The notes beneath the pieces were generated by a model, which saw only the letters and a list, made by a program, of their open reading frames with translations, did no database searches and was not told where the DNA came from. The position numbers were made by a program, and so were the translations under genes. Positions 1 to 6,227 of a stretch of DNA of 7,225 nt are shown here, in pieces (within the stretch, counting starts at the first letter, position 1; each line of letters opens with the position of its first letter). This stretch comes from Gammaproteobacteria bacterium (GTDB taxonomy: Bacteria > Pseudomonadota > Gammaproteobacteria > UBA9214): the NCBI GenBank assembly GCA_029881775.1, contig JAOULY010000091.1, forward strand, positions 1-7,225. The letters are read 5' to 3'.

Positions 1-1
1 T

Positions 2-406
2 ATCTTGCTATTGATATACATACAGCTATTCACCGCCCTGCTGTGCCTCGCCGCGAGCAGCACCAATGGCGAGGCCGCCACGGTCTATCGCTGGACCGAT
101 AGCGACGGGCAGACGCATTTCAGTGATAGCGCCCCGATCCACCCGTTCGAGGCGGCCATCCAGACGCTGCCGGAGCATGCCGGGAAGCCTGCCGGACTGC
201 GGCCCGGCGAGCGGGCGGCCGTACGGGATATCGAGCAACGCAGACAGCAACGTCACCGCACTGCGGAGCGGGCGCGGCAGGTGCAGCGCCGGCAACGCGC
301 GGCCAGTGAACAGGATTGCCGGCAACACCGTGAGCAGCAGCGCCGCGGACGTCACCACGCCGATGGCAAGGCGCTGTCGAAATTTTTGCGACGCAATTGC
401 TGGTAA
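2..406 (+). CDS. DUF4124 domain exported protein, probably 5'-partial
   Basis: Small envelope protein of unknown role. A hydrophobic segment (LLIYIQLFTALLCLAASS) followed by an Ala-containing cleavage-like region looks like a Sec signal peptide. Directly after it comes VYRWTDSDGQTHFSDSAP, the typical DUF4124 signature (YxWxDxxGxxHFSDxxP) found at the mature N-terminus of many gammaproteobacterial periplasmic proteins. The remainder is highly Arg/Gln/Glu-rich, probably helical, and ends in a Cys-Trp pair before TAA. A TTG at position 5 could start the frame, but the frame is open to the window edge. A signal peptide normally begins with Met and a basic residue, which are absent here, so the true start probably lies upstream. 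The next gene, tonB, begins 49 bases downstream on the same strand. No catalytic motif is visible. The family call is fairly secure and the function is unknown. Confidence 0.72.
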   Translation: MLLLIYIQLFTALLCLAASSTNGEAATVYRWTDSDGQTHFSDSAPIHPFEAAIQTLPEHAGKPAGLRPGERAAVRDIEQRRQQRHRTAERARQVQRRQRAASEQDCRQHREQQRRGRHHADGKALSKFLRRNCW

Positions 407-455
407 CGGACCGCCGCGATTAAATTACGGGCCGTCCTGTGTTATACAGACCACC

Positions 456-1319
456 ATGGAAACAACCAGCGACGCGCCCATCCTGCTCAACAACGGCGTC
501 ACGGCAACCGACCGGATTGCCCTGACGCTGTTTCTGGCGATCGCGTTTCATGCCATCGTGATACTCGGCATCACCTTCGGCACCCACGACGACTCGCCAC
601 CGGACAATATTCCCCCGACACTGGATATCACGGTAGTCAACAAGCGTGACACCACACCGCCCGAGGAGGCCGACTACCTGGCCGAGAGCAGCCAGGATGG
701 TGGCGGCAATGTCGCCGAGAAAGTGAAACCGACCATGGCGGTCCCTGAGCAGGCGCCCGCGATCCAGCAGCAACAGCCCGAGGCCGCGCCCACACAGGTC
801 GTCACGGCCGAACAGGCCGCGGTCGAGGTGCGGCAGGAAGACACGCAAATGCCCGACACCGAGCAACCGGATGTGTCGGCGGCGGAACTGATCGAGCGCA
901 CCATGGAAATGGTCAACCTGAGCGAGCGGCTCAACGAAACGATGCAGGCCTATGCCCAACGGCCAAAGCAGATCTACGTATCGGCACGCACCCAGGAATA
1001 CAAATACGCGAATTACATGAGTGAATGGGTCAGCAAGGTCGAGCGGGTCGGCAACCTCAACTATCCGGATGCGGCCCGTCGCGAAGGCATTTCCGGCAAG
1101 CTGATGATGGATGTCGCACTCAATGCGGACGGTACCGTGCGCAATATCAGCATCCTGCGGACTTCGGGACACAAGGTCATCGACGATGCCGCCATCCGTA
1201 TTGTCAACATGGCCGCCCCGTTCCCGCCATTTCCGCCGGACATTGGCAAGGATGCAGACATCCTGCATATCACCCGGACCTGGGAATTCTCCACCAGTAA
1301 CCGCCTGATGAGTCATTAG
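456..1319 (+). CDS. tonB: TonB-family energy transducer (TonB3-like)
   Basis: Inner-membrane-anchored periplasmic protein that passes proton-motive energy to outer-membrane partners. The 287-residue product has a short cytoplasmic N-terminus and one transmembrane helix at about residues 21-42 with a central His (LAIAFHAIVIL), the position of the functional His in TonB. A Gln/Glu/Pro-containing linker runs to about residue 185, and a C-terminal TonB domain spans about 188-278 (NYPDAARREGISGKLMMDV, then a V-x-x-ILRTSGHKVIDDAAI stretch and PFPPFPPDI). The ATG at 456 was chosen because it places the TM helix near the N-terminus; the same frame is open further upstream but lies inside the preceding gene. 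No clear ribosome binding site is seen. No exbB or exbD lies nearby. The place just before yqgE-ruvX-pyrR-pyrB matches Pseudomonas aeruginosa tonB3, which is linked to twitching motility. Applying that role here is inference. Confidence 0.88.
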   Translation: METTSDAPILLNNGVTATDRIALTLFLAIAFHAIVILGITFGTHDDSPPDNIPPTLDITVVNKRDTTPPEEADYLAESSQDGGGNVAEKVKPTMAVPEQAPAIQQQQPEAAPTQVVTAEQAAVEVRQEDTQMPDTEQPDVSAAELIERTMEMVNLSERLNETMQAYAQRPKQIYVSARTQEYKYANYMSEWVSKVERVGNLNYPDAARREGISGKLMMDVALNADGTVRNISILRTSGHKVIDDAAIRIVNMAAPFPPFPPDIGKDADILHITRTWEFSTSNRLMSH

Positions 1320-1341
1320 AACCGGGCGATTCTCTTGATTA

Positions 1342-1383
1342 TTCGCCATCCTGGGCGAAGTGGTTTGGGAGCCGGGAACCCGG
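1342..1383 (+). other. two small hairpins after tonB, possible weak terminator
   Basis: TTCGCC (1342-1347) pairs with GGCGAA (1354-1359) across a 6-base loop. CCGG (1372-1375) pairs with CCGG (1380-1383) across the loop GAAC. Neither is followed by a clear T-run, so intrinsic termination would be weak. They sit between the tonB stop and the next promoter, where a terminator would be expected. Confidence 0.25.
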
Positions 1384-1422
1384 TTAGCAAGGTTAAATAT
1401 TTGCGGCTGGATTCCTGCTCTT

Positions 1423-1459
1423 GCGGAAATGACAGGAAATGTCTTGATAAGGTTTCCGC
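1423..1459 (+). promoter_or_regulatory. inverted repeat upstream of the yqgE promoter, possible operator
   Basis: GCGGAAA (1423-1429) is mirrored perfectly by TTTCCGC (1453-1459), 23 bases apart. A smaller GACA/TGTC inverted repeat (1431-1434, 1440-1443) lies inside it. The downstream arm abuts the -35 region of the promoter with its -10 at 1483. The placement suits a regulator site, but 7-bp arms can arise by chance and no known operator is recognised. Confidence 0.22.
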
Positions 1460-1460
1460 T

Positions 1461-1488
1461 TAAACAGATGTAGGATTTTTCTTATAAT
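1461..1488 (+). promoter_or_regulatory. sigma70-type promoter for the yqgE-ruvX-pyrRBC' operon
   Basis: The -10 box TATAAT (1483-1488) is a perfect consensus match. TAAACA (1461-1466) is a four-of-six -35 match at 16-bp spacing; TTAAAC at 1460 with 17 bp is an alternative. Transcription would start near 1494-1496, giving a leader of about 40 bases before the ATG at 1536. It lies in the only sizeable non-coding gap upstream of the five-gene cluster. The -10 is convincing and the -35 is weak. Confidence 0.6.
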
Positions 1489-1535
1489 CTCGGCGAAAGC
1501 TTGATGGATACCCGGCCGTGCCTGATACTAGGAAC

Positions 1536-2099
1536 ATGATCGAGACAGAATCACTCAGTAATCATTTCCTGATCGCCATGCCGACACTGGAAGACCCGAA
1601 CTTCCATCACACCACTACCTTTATATGTGAGCATGACGCCGATGGCGCCCTCGGCGTAGTCATAAACCGCCCGCTGGAAATCCAGCTCGGCGAGATCCTG
1701 CTGCACATGGATATCCGCACCGACGACATCGAGCTGGCTTCACGGGCGGTCTATATGGGCGGCCCGGTACAGAGTGACCGCGGTTTTGTGCTGCACGAAC
1801 CCATTGGTGACTGGGAAGCCACCCTGAAGGTCACGGACAGCATCGGCATTACCTCCTCGCGCGACATCCTGGCCGCCATCGCCGCTGGCGAAGGACCGGA
1901 TAACTCTATTATTACATTGGGTTACGCGGGCTGGGGCGCCGGACAACTGGAACAGGAACTGGCCCAGAACACCTGGCTGAGCGGCCCGGCTGACCGCAAA
2001 ATCGTGTTCGACATGCCGCCCGAACAACGCTGGCTGGCCGCTGCTGCCCTGATCGGCGTCGACCTGCACCTTATTTCCAACGAAACGGGTCACGCCTGA
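1536..2099 (+). CDS. yqgE: YqgE/AlgH family protein (UPF0301)
   Basis: Conserved cytoplasmic protein of the UPF0301 (YqgE/AlgH) family, whose biochemical role is not firmly established. Diagnostic stretches are HFLIAMPTLEDPNF (10-23), ICEHDADGALGVVINRPL (30-47), YMGGPVQSDRGFVLH (73-87), the TSSRDIL motif (106-112) and LGYAGWGAGQLEQEL (128-142). The C-terminus IGVDLHLISNETGHA resembles that of the E. coli protein. Starting at the ATG at 1536 gives 187 residues, the length of E. coli YqgE. A GTG at 1518 adds six residues (MPDTRN) and cannot be excluded, since AGGA at 1530-1533 is too close to the ATG to be an ideal Shine-Dalgarno. It is the first gene after the promoter, and ruvX starts 19 bases after its stop, the usual yqgE-ruvX pairing. 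Confidence 0.93.
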   Translation: MIETESLSNHFLIAMPTLEDPNFHHTTTFICEHDADGALGVVINRPLEIQLGEILLHMDIRTDDIELASRAVYMGGPVQSDRGFVLHEPIGDWEATLKVTDSIGITSSRDILAAIAAGEGPDNSIITLGYAGWGAGQLEQELAQNTWLSGPADRKIVFDMPPEQRWLAAAALIGVDLHLISNETGHA

Positions 2100-2118
2100 C
2101 ACCTGCTGCCGCACTGCC

Positions 2119-2523
2119 TTGCAGACATTCCTTGGATTCGATTTCGGCGTCAAGCGCATCGGCATCGCGGTCGGGCAGCGCGTGACCGGGACCGCCAGCG
2201 CGCTCTGCACCGTGAATGCGCGCGACCATGCCCCCGACTGGGAGAAAATCGGCGCGCTGATAAAGGAATGGCGCCCGAATGCGCTGGTGGTGGGCCTGCC
2301 CAGGCACGCCGATGGCAGCGATTCCGCGGTCACCCGCGCGGCGCGCAAATTTGCACAACAGCTGGAAGGACGCTACCGTTTACCGGTACACATGATCGAC
2401 GAACGGCACAGTTCGCAGGCAGCAGCCGCCCTGCTCGCGGATGAACCGAACAACAAGACCGGCCTGGACGCCATGGCCGCACGCATCATCCTGCAGGACT
2501 GGCTGGACACAGAAACCAAATGA
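2119..2523 (+). CDS. ruvX: RuvX/YqgF, RNase H-fold nuclease in pre-16S rRNA 5'-end processing
   Basis: Cytoplasmic RNase H-like protein of the YqgF/RuvX family, associated in E. coli with maturation of the 16S rRNA 5' end. The 134-residue product has the expected acidic motifs: FDFG with Asp8 on the first strand (FLGFDFGVKRIGIAVGQ), VVGLP at 57-61, DER at 94-96 and Asp117 in GLDAMAA. The segment after DER reads HSSQAAA where most relatives have LST or LTT, a small departure. The frame has a stop at 2050-2052 and no ATG or GTG before the conserved start, so TTG at 2119 is the only usable standard start. It has no clear ribosome binding site, which fits reinitiation after yqgE. The TGA stop overlaps the pyrR ATG. 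Confidence 0.93.
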   Translation: MQTFLGFDFGVKRIGIAVGQRVTGTASALCTVNARDHAPDWEKIGALIKEWRPNALVVGLPRHADGSDSAVTRAARKFAQQLEGRYRLPVHMIDERHSSQAAAALLADEPNNKTGLDAMAARIILQDWLDTETK

Positions 2524-3026
2524 ACGCACCTGAAAACATCACGGCCATCCTCGACCGCATGGCAGAACAGCTGGCCACGCATGTCAGCAAACTCGGCGAT
2601 AAAATTCCGGCCATGGTCGGCATACATACCGGCGGTGTCTGGGTTGCCGAAGAACTGCACCGGCGCCTGCAGCTCAGCGAGCCGCTCGGCAGCCTGGATA
2701 TCTCGTTTTACCGCGACGACTTCACCCGCATCGGCATGAACCCGGTGGTACAACCCTCACAACTGCCATTCGCCATTGATGACCGGCACATCATCCTGGT
2801 CGACGATGTGCTGCATACCGGCCGCACAATTCGTGCCGCACTGAATGAATTGTTTGATTATGGCCGGCCGGCCTCTATACTGCTGGCCGCGCTGATCGAA
2901 CGCGACGGTCGTGAACTGCCGATCGAGGCAGCCGTGGTCGGACAACACGTCAGCCTGAAGCCTGACGAACACATCAAACTGACGGGGCCGTCCCCGTTGA
3001 GGCTGGAAATACAGCAGACCGCATGA
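2520..3026 (+). CDS. pyrR: PyrR, pyr regulator / uracil phosphoribosyltransferase
   Basis: Type I phosphoribosyltransferase-fold protein that in this family converts uracil and PRPP to UMP and/or regulates pyrimidine genes. The 13-residue PRPP loop IILVDDVLHTGRT (91-103) is intact. FYRDDFTRIG (63-72) and LIERDGRELPI (125-135) are typical PyrR stretches. The pyrophosphate-loop region reads GIHTGGVWVA where Bacillus-type PyrR has GIxTRG, so an Arg is replaced by Gly. At 168 residues it is of normal size. The ATG overlaps the ruvX stop as ATGA, and its own TGA overlaps the pyrB ATG, so the three are probably translationally coupled. No Bacillus-type attenuator can lie before pyrB, because there is no intergenic space. 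Any regulation would therefore act on the promoter at 1461-1488 or on enzyme activity (inference). Confidence 0.93.
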   Translation: MNAPENITAILDRMAEQLATHVSKLGDKIPAMVGIHTGGVWVAEELHRRLQLSEPLGSLDISFYRDDFTRIGMNPVVQPSQLPFAIDDRHIILVDDVLHTGRTIRAALNELFDYGRPASILLAALIERDGRELPIEAAVVGQHVSLKPDEHIKLTGPSPLRLEIQQTA

Positions 3027-3997
3027 GTGCGAGTAACCTGCAAATCGACAGCAAGGGCCACCTGCGCCATTTCCTCAGTATCAGCGGGTTGAGCCGCCAG
3101 TTAATCACCGAAATCCTCGATACGGCCGAATCATTTGCCGGCGTTACCGAACAGACTGTTAAAAAGGTTCCGCTGCTGCGCGGCAAGACCATCGTCAACC
3201 TGTTCTTCGAAGCCAGCACCCGCACCCGCACCACCTTCGAGCTGGCCGCCAAGCGGCTGTCCGCCGATGTTTTGAATATCAATCTCACGCAGTCCAGCAC
3301 CACCAAGGGCGAAACCCTGCTGGACACGCTGCGCAATCTCGAAGCCATGCATGTCGACATGTTCGTGGTGCGACACGCCGACAGCGGCGCCGCGCATTTC
3401 ATTGCCAGGAGCGTGGCGCCGCACATCAGCGTGATCAATGCCGGTGACGGCCGCCATTCCCACCCGACCCAGGCAATGCTCGACATCTTTACCATCCGGC
3501 GCGTGAAAGGGCCGGACTTCGGCCGGCTGCGGGTCGCGATTGTCGGTGACATCCTGCATTCACGCGTGGCACGCTCGCAGATCCACGCGCTCAACCTGTT
3601 GAATACCGGCGAGGTACGCATCGTCGCACCGCGCACCCTGATCCCGACCCATGCCGAAGAACTGGGCGCGCACATCTATCATGACCTGCGCACCGGCATC
3701 AAGGACGCGGATGTCATCATCATGCTGCGGCTGCAACGCGAACGCATGCAGGGCGCACTGCTGCCGAGCGAACATGAATACTACGAACTGTTCGGCCTGA
3801 CCGAGGAAAAGCTCGCGGTGGCCGCCCCCGATGTCACCGTGATGCACCCGGGCCCGATCAACCGTGGCGTGGAAATGGACTCGGAAGTAGCGGACGGACC
3901 GCGCTCGGTCATCCTCGAACAGGTCACGCACGGCATCGCCGTGCGCATGGCCGTCATGTCGATGGCCATGCGCCGCAAGGAAGGAGCGACGCAATAA
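3023..3997 (+). CDS. pyrB: aspartate carbamoyltransferase catalytic subunit
   Basis: Catalyses carbamoyl phosphate + L-aspartate to N-carbamoyl-L-aspartate, the committed step of pyrimidine synthesis, in the cytoplasm. The 324-residue chain has all the expected sites: carbamoyl-phosphate loop STRTRT (65-70), mobile-loop Lys95 in TTKGE, Arg117 (VRHAD), HPTQ (147-150), the Arg-Leu-Gln aspartate-binding segment (236-238) and HPGPI (275-279). The N-terminal extension before the first helix (MSASNLQIDSKGHLRHFLSI) is the feature that in pseudomonads contributes effector binding, although here it is a little shorter. ATGA overlap with pyrR. No pyrI regulatory gene follows; instead a degenerate dihydroorotase begins one base after the stop, which indicates the large PyrB-PyrC' holoenzyme class rather than the E. 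coli PyrB-PyrI class. Confidence 0.97.
   Translation: MSASNLQIDSKGHLRHFLSISGLSRQLITEILDTAESFAGVTEQTVKKVPLLRGKTIVNLFFEASTRTRTTFELAAKRLSADVLNINLTQSSTTKGETLLDTLRNLEAMHVDMFVVRHADSGAAHFIARSVAPHISVINAGDGRHSHPTQAMLDIFTIRRVKGPDFGRLRVAIVGDILHSRVARSQIHALNLLNTGEVRIVAPRTLIPTHAEELGAHIYHDLRTGIKDADVIIMLRLQRERMQGALLPSEHEYYELFGLTEEKLAVAAPDVTVMHPGPINRGVEMDSEVADGPRSVILEQVTHGIAVRMAVMSMAMRRKEGATQ
3981..3986 (+). promoter_or_regulatory. Shine-Dalgarno for pyrC'
   Basis: AAGGAG lies inside the last codons of pyrB, 12 bases before the ATG at 3999. It is one of only two strong ribosome binding sites noticed in the window (the other serves the PEP-CTERM gene) and supports ATG 3999 as the start, although the spacing is long. 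Confidence 0.5.
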
Positions 3998-3998
3998 C

Positions 3999-5294
3999 AT
4001 GACGCGCGCCTCACGACAGCGAATACGCATTAGCGGTGGCCGCGTGATCGATCCGGCCAACGGCATTGACGATACGCTGGATATCTATATTGCCAAAGGC
4101 AAACTGGTTGCCATCGGTACAGCCCCGGACGGTTTCAGCGCCGACCAGGAGATCGACGCGACGAACCGTATCGTCTGCCCCGGACTGGTGGATATCAGCG
4201 CGCACCTGCGTGAACCCGGGCTGGAGCACAAGACCACCATCGCCACGGAAACACGTGCCGCCGCCAGTGGCGGCATTACCACGCTGTGCTGTCCGCCGGA
4301 TACCCGCCCGGTGATCGACACGCCGGCCGTCGCCGAGTTGATTCGCCTGCGCGCGGAAGCGGCCGGCATGGCGCGCGTCGTCACCCTCGGCGCATTAACC
4401 CGCGAGCTTGGCGGCGAACAATTGAGCGAAATGGCCGCATTGCGACGTGCCGGCTGTGTCGGCATGAGTAACGCGGGTCGCCCCGTCACCAGCACGCTGG
4501 TGCTGCGTCGCGCGATGGAATATGCCGCGACCTTTGACCTGACCGTGTTCCTGACAGCGAACGATCACTCGCTGGCAAACAACGGCTGCGCCCATGAAGG
4601 CCGCGTCGCCACACGCCTCGGCCTGCCGGGTATACCGGAAGCCGCGGAGACCGCCGCCGTGGCGCGCGACCTCGCCCTGATCGAACAAACCGGCGTGCGT
4701 GCACACTTCTGCCGACTGACCAGTGGACGGGCAGCACGCATGGTTGCACGCGCACAATTCGACGGCACACCGGTTACCGCCGACGTGGCAATTCCTTACC
4801 TGTATTTATCGGAAATCGACATCGGCGATTTCGACAGCCAGTGCCACCTTATACCGCCGTTGCGCACGGTCGAAGATCGTCAGCAATTACGTGATGCACT
4901 TCAACGCGGCAACCTGTCCGCCATCTGCTCCGACCACCAGCCGCATGAACCGGATGCCAAGTCCGGCCCCTACCCGTCGACCGAACCCGGCGCCTCCGGC
5001 CTCGACACACTGCTGCCGCTCAGCCTGCGCCTTGCCGAAGAGCAACGCATGGGACTGCCGGAACTCATCGACCGCCTGACCCGCGGACCGGCCAACATAC
5101 TCGGCGTACCGGCCGGCACGCTGTCGGTCGGCGCCAGGGCGGATGTCTGTATCTTCGATCCACAACGCACCTGGGTAGTCGACAGCAACACCCTCGTGAG
5201 CAACTGCCACAACACGCCGTTCTACGGCTGGGAAATGCAGGGACGCGTGACGCATACACTGCTTGGCGGACGGTTGGTGTATACCTCGATTTAG
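3999..5294 (+). CDS. pyrC': dihydroorotase-like PyrC', non-catalytic ATCase partner
   Basis: Amidohydrolase-fold protein of 431 residues related to dihydroorotase but with a ruined metal site. The active family has D-x-H-x-H-L-R; here VDISAHLREPG has Ser67 for the first His while His69 and Arg71 remain. The TDDG Asp is Asn158 (SNAG). The HCED His is Thr186 (TAND). The CHVS His is Arg239 (CRLT). Only the last Asp, D312 in SDHQPH, is kept. The MPNT Asn is also Asp101 (PPDT). The rest of the family fold is well conserved: GGITTL, HEGRVATRLGLPGIP (199-213) and the C-terminal ARADVCIFDP strand. In Pseudomonas such an inactive homologue is required for assembly of dodecameric ATCase. The one-base gap to pyrB supports the same role. 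An active dihydroorotase must then be encoded elsewhere (inference). Confidence 0.92.
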   Translation: MTRASRQRIRISGGRVIDPANGIDDTLDIYIAKGKLVAIGTAPDGFSADQEIDATNRIVCPGLVDISAHLREPGLEHKTTIATETRAAASGGITTLCCPPDTRPVIDTPAVAELIRLRAEAAGMARVVTLGALTRELGGEQLSEMAALRRAGCVGMSNAGRPVTSTLVLRRAMEYAATFDLTVFLTANDHSLANNGCAHEGRVATRLGLPGIPEAAETAAVARDLALIEQTGVRAHFCRLTSGRAARMVARAQFDGTPVTADVAIPYLYLSEIDIGDFDSQCHLIPPLRTVEDRQQLRDALQRGNLSAICSDHQPHEPDAKSGPYPSTEPGASGLDTLLPLSLRLAEEQRMGLPELIDRLTRGPANILGVPAGTLSVGARADVCIFDPQRTWVVDSNTLVSNCHNTPFYGWEMQGRVTHTLLGGRLVYTSI

Positions 5295-5408
5295 GTGCAG
5301 ACCGGGTGGCGATTTTTCGGGGTTGTGTTTGGCGTGATTGCCGTTGTTTAACGGGTTCCCGATTCAGGTTGTGTGGGTAGTTCACTGGCTGTGTTGCGCA
5401 GCGCCTTG
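5295..5408. other. convergent intergenic stretch after pyrC', no gene seen
   Basis: GT-rich non-coding sequence between the pyrC' stop and the first REP-like element. Only a minimal CGGG/CCCG dyad is seen near 5352, with too short a loop and no T-tract. I see no convincing intrinsic terminator for the pyr operon here; the REP palindromes further right may serve instead. Confidence 0.4.
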
Positions 5409-5433
5409 TTCGCGGATGGCATCCGCTCCTACA
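5409..5433 (-). repeat. REP-like palindrome, reverse orientation
   Basis: On the minus strand it reads TGTAGGAGCGGATGCC followed by ATCCGC, so GCGGAT and ATCCGC form a 6-bp stem around a 3-base loop, after the TGTAGGA head shared with the elements at 6143-6215 and 7054-7082. It supplies the TAG stop of the rsmD fragment that precedes it on the minus strand. Confidence 0.7.
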
Positions 5434-5473
5434 ATGGTTTGAAACGCTTTATCAGGCAGTATTCCACTTGCCC
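5429..5473 (-). pseudogene. duplicated 3' end of rsmD
   Basis: Read on the minus strand this fragment encodes GQVEYCLIKRFKPL followed by TAG, against GQVDYRLIKRFKPL in the intact rsmD 98 bases away. The whole repeated unit is 5409-5474 against 5507-5572, with 56 of 66 bases identical by hand alignment and a 26-base perfect core (5432-5457 and 5530-5555). It is far too short to be functional. It is a remnant of a tandem duplication or of a REP-mediated rearrangement. Confidence 0.75.
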
Positions 5474-5496
5474 GTAGGAGCGCTTGCCAGGCGCGA
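5474..5496 (+). repeat. REP-like palindrome, forward orientation, imperfect
   Basis: GTAGGAGCGCTTGCCAGGCG carries the GTAGGAGCGC head and a GGCGCGA tail, as in the element at 6143-6168, but the stem is imperfect. With the reverse copy at 5409-5433 it brackets the duplicated rsmD tail as an inverted pair. Confidence 0.65.
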
Positions 5497-5502
5497 ATAT
5501 AT

Positions 5503-6099
5503 TTAATTCGCGGACAACGTCCTCTCCTTCAATGGTTTGAAACGCTTTATCAGGCGGTAATCGACCTGCCCGGCTGTTTTCTCGCGGTAGATATCCCAGC
5601 CCGGGGGTAACTCAAGCGATGCACCTTTCTCCGCCTCTATATATATGAAGGCGTCTGGCGCGAGCCAGCCATTCGTCTCGAGTAGCTGCATGGTGGCGTC
5701 CAGCAATCCCGCGCTGAACGGCGGATCGAGAAATACGATATCGAATGTTTCAGCCGGGCCACGCAACCATTGCAGTGCATCGGCCTGCACAATCTCCACC
5801 TGGCCGGCATCCAGTGTTGCGACCTGCGCGCGCAGTGATGTCACGGCCTCCCGCGCAGCATCGACCAGCACCACCCGCGCCGCGCCGCGCGAAGCGGCCT
5901 CCAGTCCCAGCGCACCACTACCGGCGTACAGGTCCAGGCAGCGGCTGCCGCGAATATCCGCTGACAACCAGTTGAACAGGGTTTCACGCACCCGGTCCGG
6001 CGTCGGGCGCAGGCCGGGCAGTGACGCAAACGTGAGTTTGCGCCCCCGCCAGAGTCCGCCAATAATCCGCAACTGATTTTGCACCCGGTTTGCACGCAT
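5503..6099 (-). CDS. rsmD: 16S rRNA (guanine966-N2)-methyltransferase RsmD
   Basis: SAM-dependent methyltransferase that modifies G966 of 16S rRNA in the small subunit. Motifs in order: LRIIGGLWRGRKL (10-22), RPTPDRVRETLFNWL (31-45), SAM-binding DLYAGSGALGLEAASRGA (56-73), acidic VLVD (77-80), catalytic DPPF (125-128) and the family's C-terminal YREKTAGQVDYRLIKR (171-186). The 198-residue length equals E. coli RsmD, but the last eight residues (KERTLSAN) follow the usual end and appear to be encoded by a decayed REP element. The ATG at 6099 fits the conserved N-terminus; no good ribosome binding site is seen. It is convergent with pyrC'. It often lies near M16 peptidase genes, as here, with one extra gene between. 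Confidence 0.95.
   Translation of the reverse strand: MRANRVQNQLRIIGGLWRGRKLTFASLPGLRPTPDRVRETLFNWLSADIRGSRCLDLYAGSGALGLEAASRGAARVVLVDAAREAVTSLRAQVATLDAGQVEIVQADALQWLRGPAETFDIVFLDPPFSAGLLDATMQLLETNGWLAPDAFIYIEAEKGASLELPPGWDIYREKTAGQVDYRLIKRFKPLKERTLSAN
5507..5531 (-). repeat. decayed REP element inside the rsmD 3' end
   Basis: On the minus strand TGAAGGAGAGGACGTTGTCC aligns with the REP head TGTAGGAGCGGACGCTGTCC (minus-strand reading of 7054-7082), with three visible substitutions. The first, T to A, turns the TAG stop present in the duplicate copy into an AAG lysine codon. The frame then runs on to TAA at 5503-5505. Confidence 0.6.
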
Positions 6100-6142
6100 G
6101 GGTGCATGATGGCGTAAACAATGATTGAGGTCGAATTTTACC

Positions 6143-6215
6143 CTGTAGGAGCGCCTTGCAGGCGCGATCTAATTCAGACACCGGGTTAAATCGCGCCTGC
6201 AAGGCGCTCCTACAG
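6143..6215. repeat. inverted REP pair (REPIN-like)
   Basis: CTGTAGGAGCGCCTTGCAGG and six further bases (6143-6168) are mirrored without mismatch at 6190-6215, with a 21-base spacer. Each arm also folds on itself: GCGCCT and AGGCGC around TGC. This is the architecture of a REPIN (two REPs in inverted orientation). It starts 12 bases after the PEP-CTERM stop on the minus strand and could act as a transcription barrier or mRNA-stabilising hairpin before rsmD. No tyrosine transposase (RAYT) is in the window. Confidence 0.85.
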
Positions 6216-6227
6216 CGGTCGTTTGTG

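Noticed and set aside
66..455. N-terminal extension of the tonB frame by 130 codons
   Set aside because: It overlaps the DUF4124 gene in another frame, is Arg/Ser/Pro-rich without domain character, and would bury the TM anchor far from the N-terminus.
420..1349. 309-codon open frame on the minus strand
   Set aside because: It lies entirely opposite the well-supported tonB; its translation has no recognisable domain and is an antisense shadow of a GC-rich gene.
2450..2530. PyrR-binding attenuator ahead of pyrR
   Set aside because: pyrR overlaps ruvX by four bases and pyrB overlaps pyrR, so there is no leader space, and no PyrR-type RNA hairpin was found.
2974..3675. 233-codon minus-strand frame over pyrB
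   Set aside because: pyrB is unambiguous in the opposite strand; the antisense translation is low-complexity with no motif.
3999..5294. Active dihydroorotase (PyrC)
   Set aside because: Loss of four metal-ligand residues makes catalysis very unlikely despite strong overall resemblance.
5409..6215. CRISPR-like array from repeated TAGGAGCG units
   Set aside because: The copies alternate orientation, are palindromic, vary in sequence and have irregular spacing; this is a REP family and no cas gene is present.
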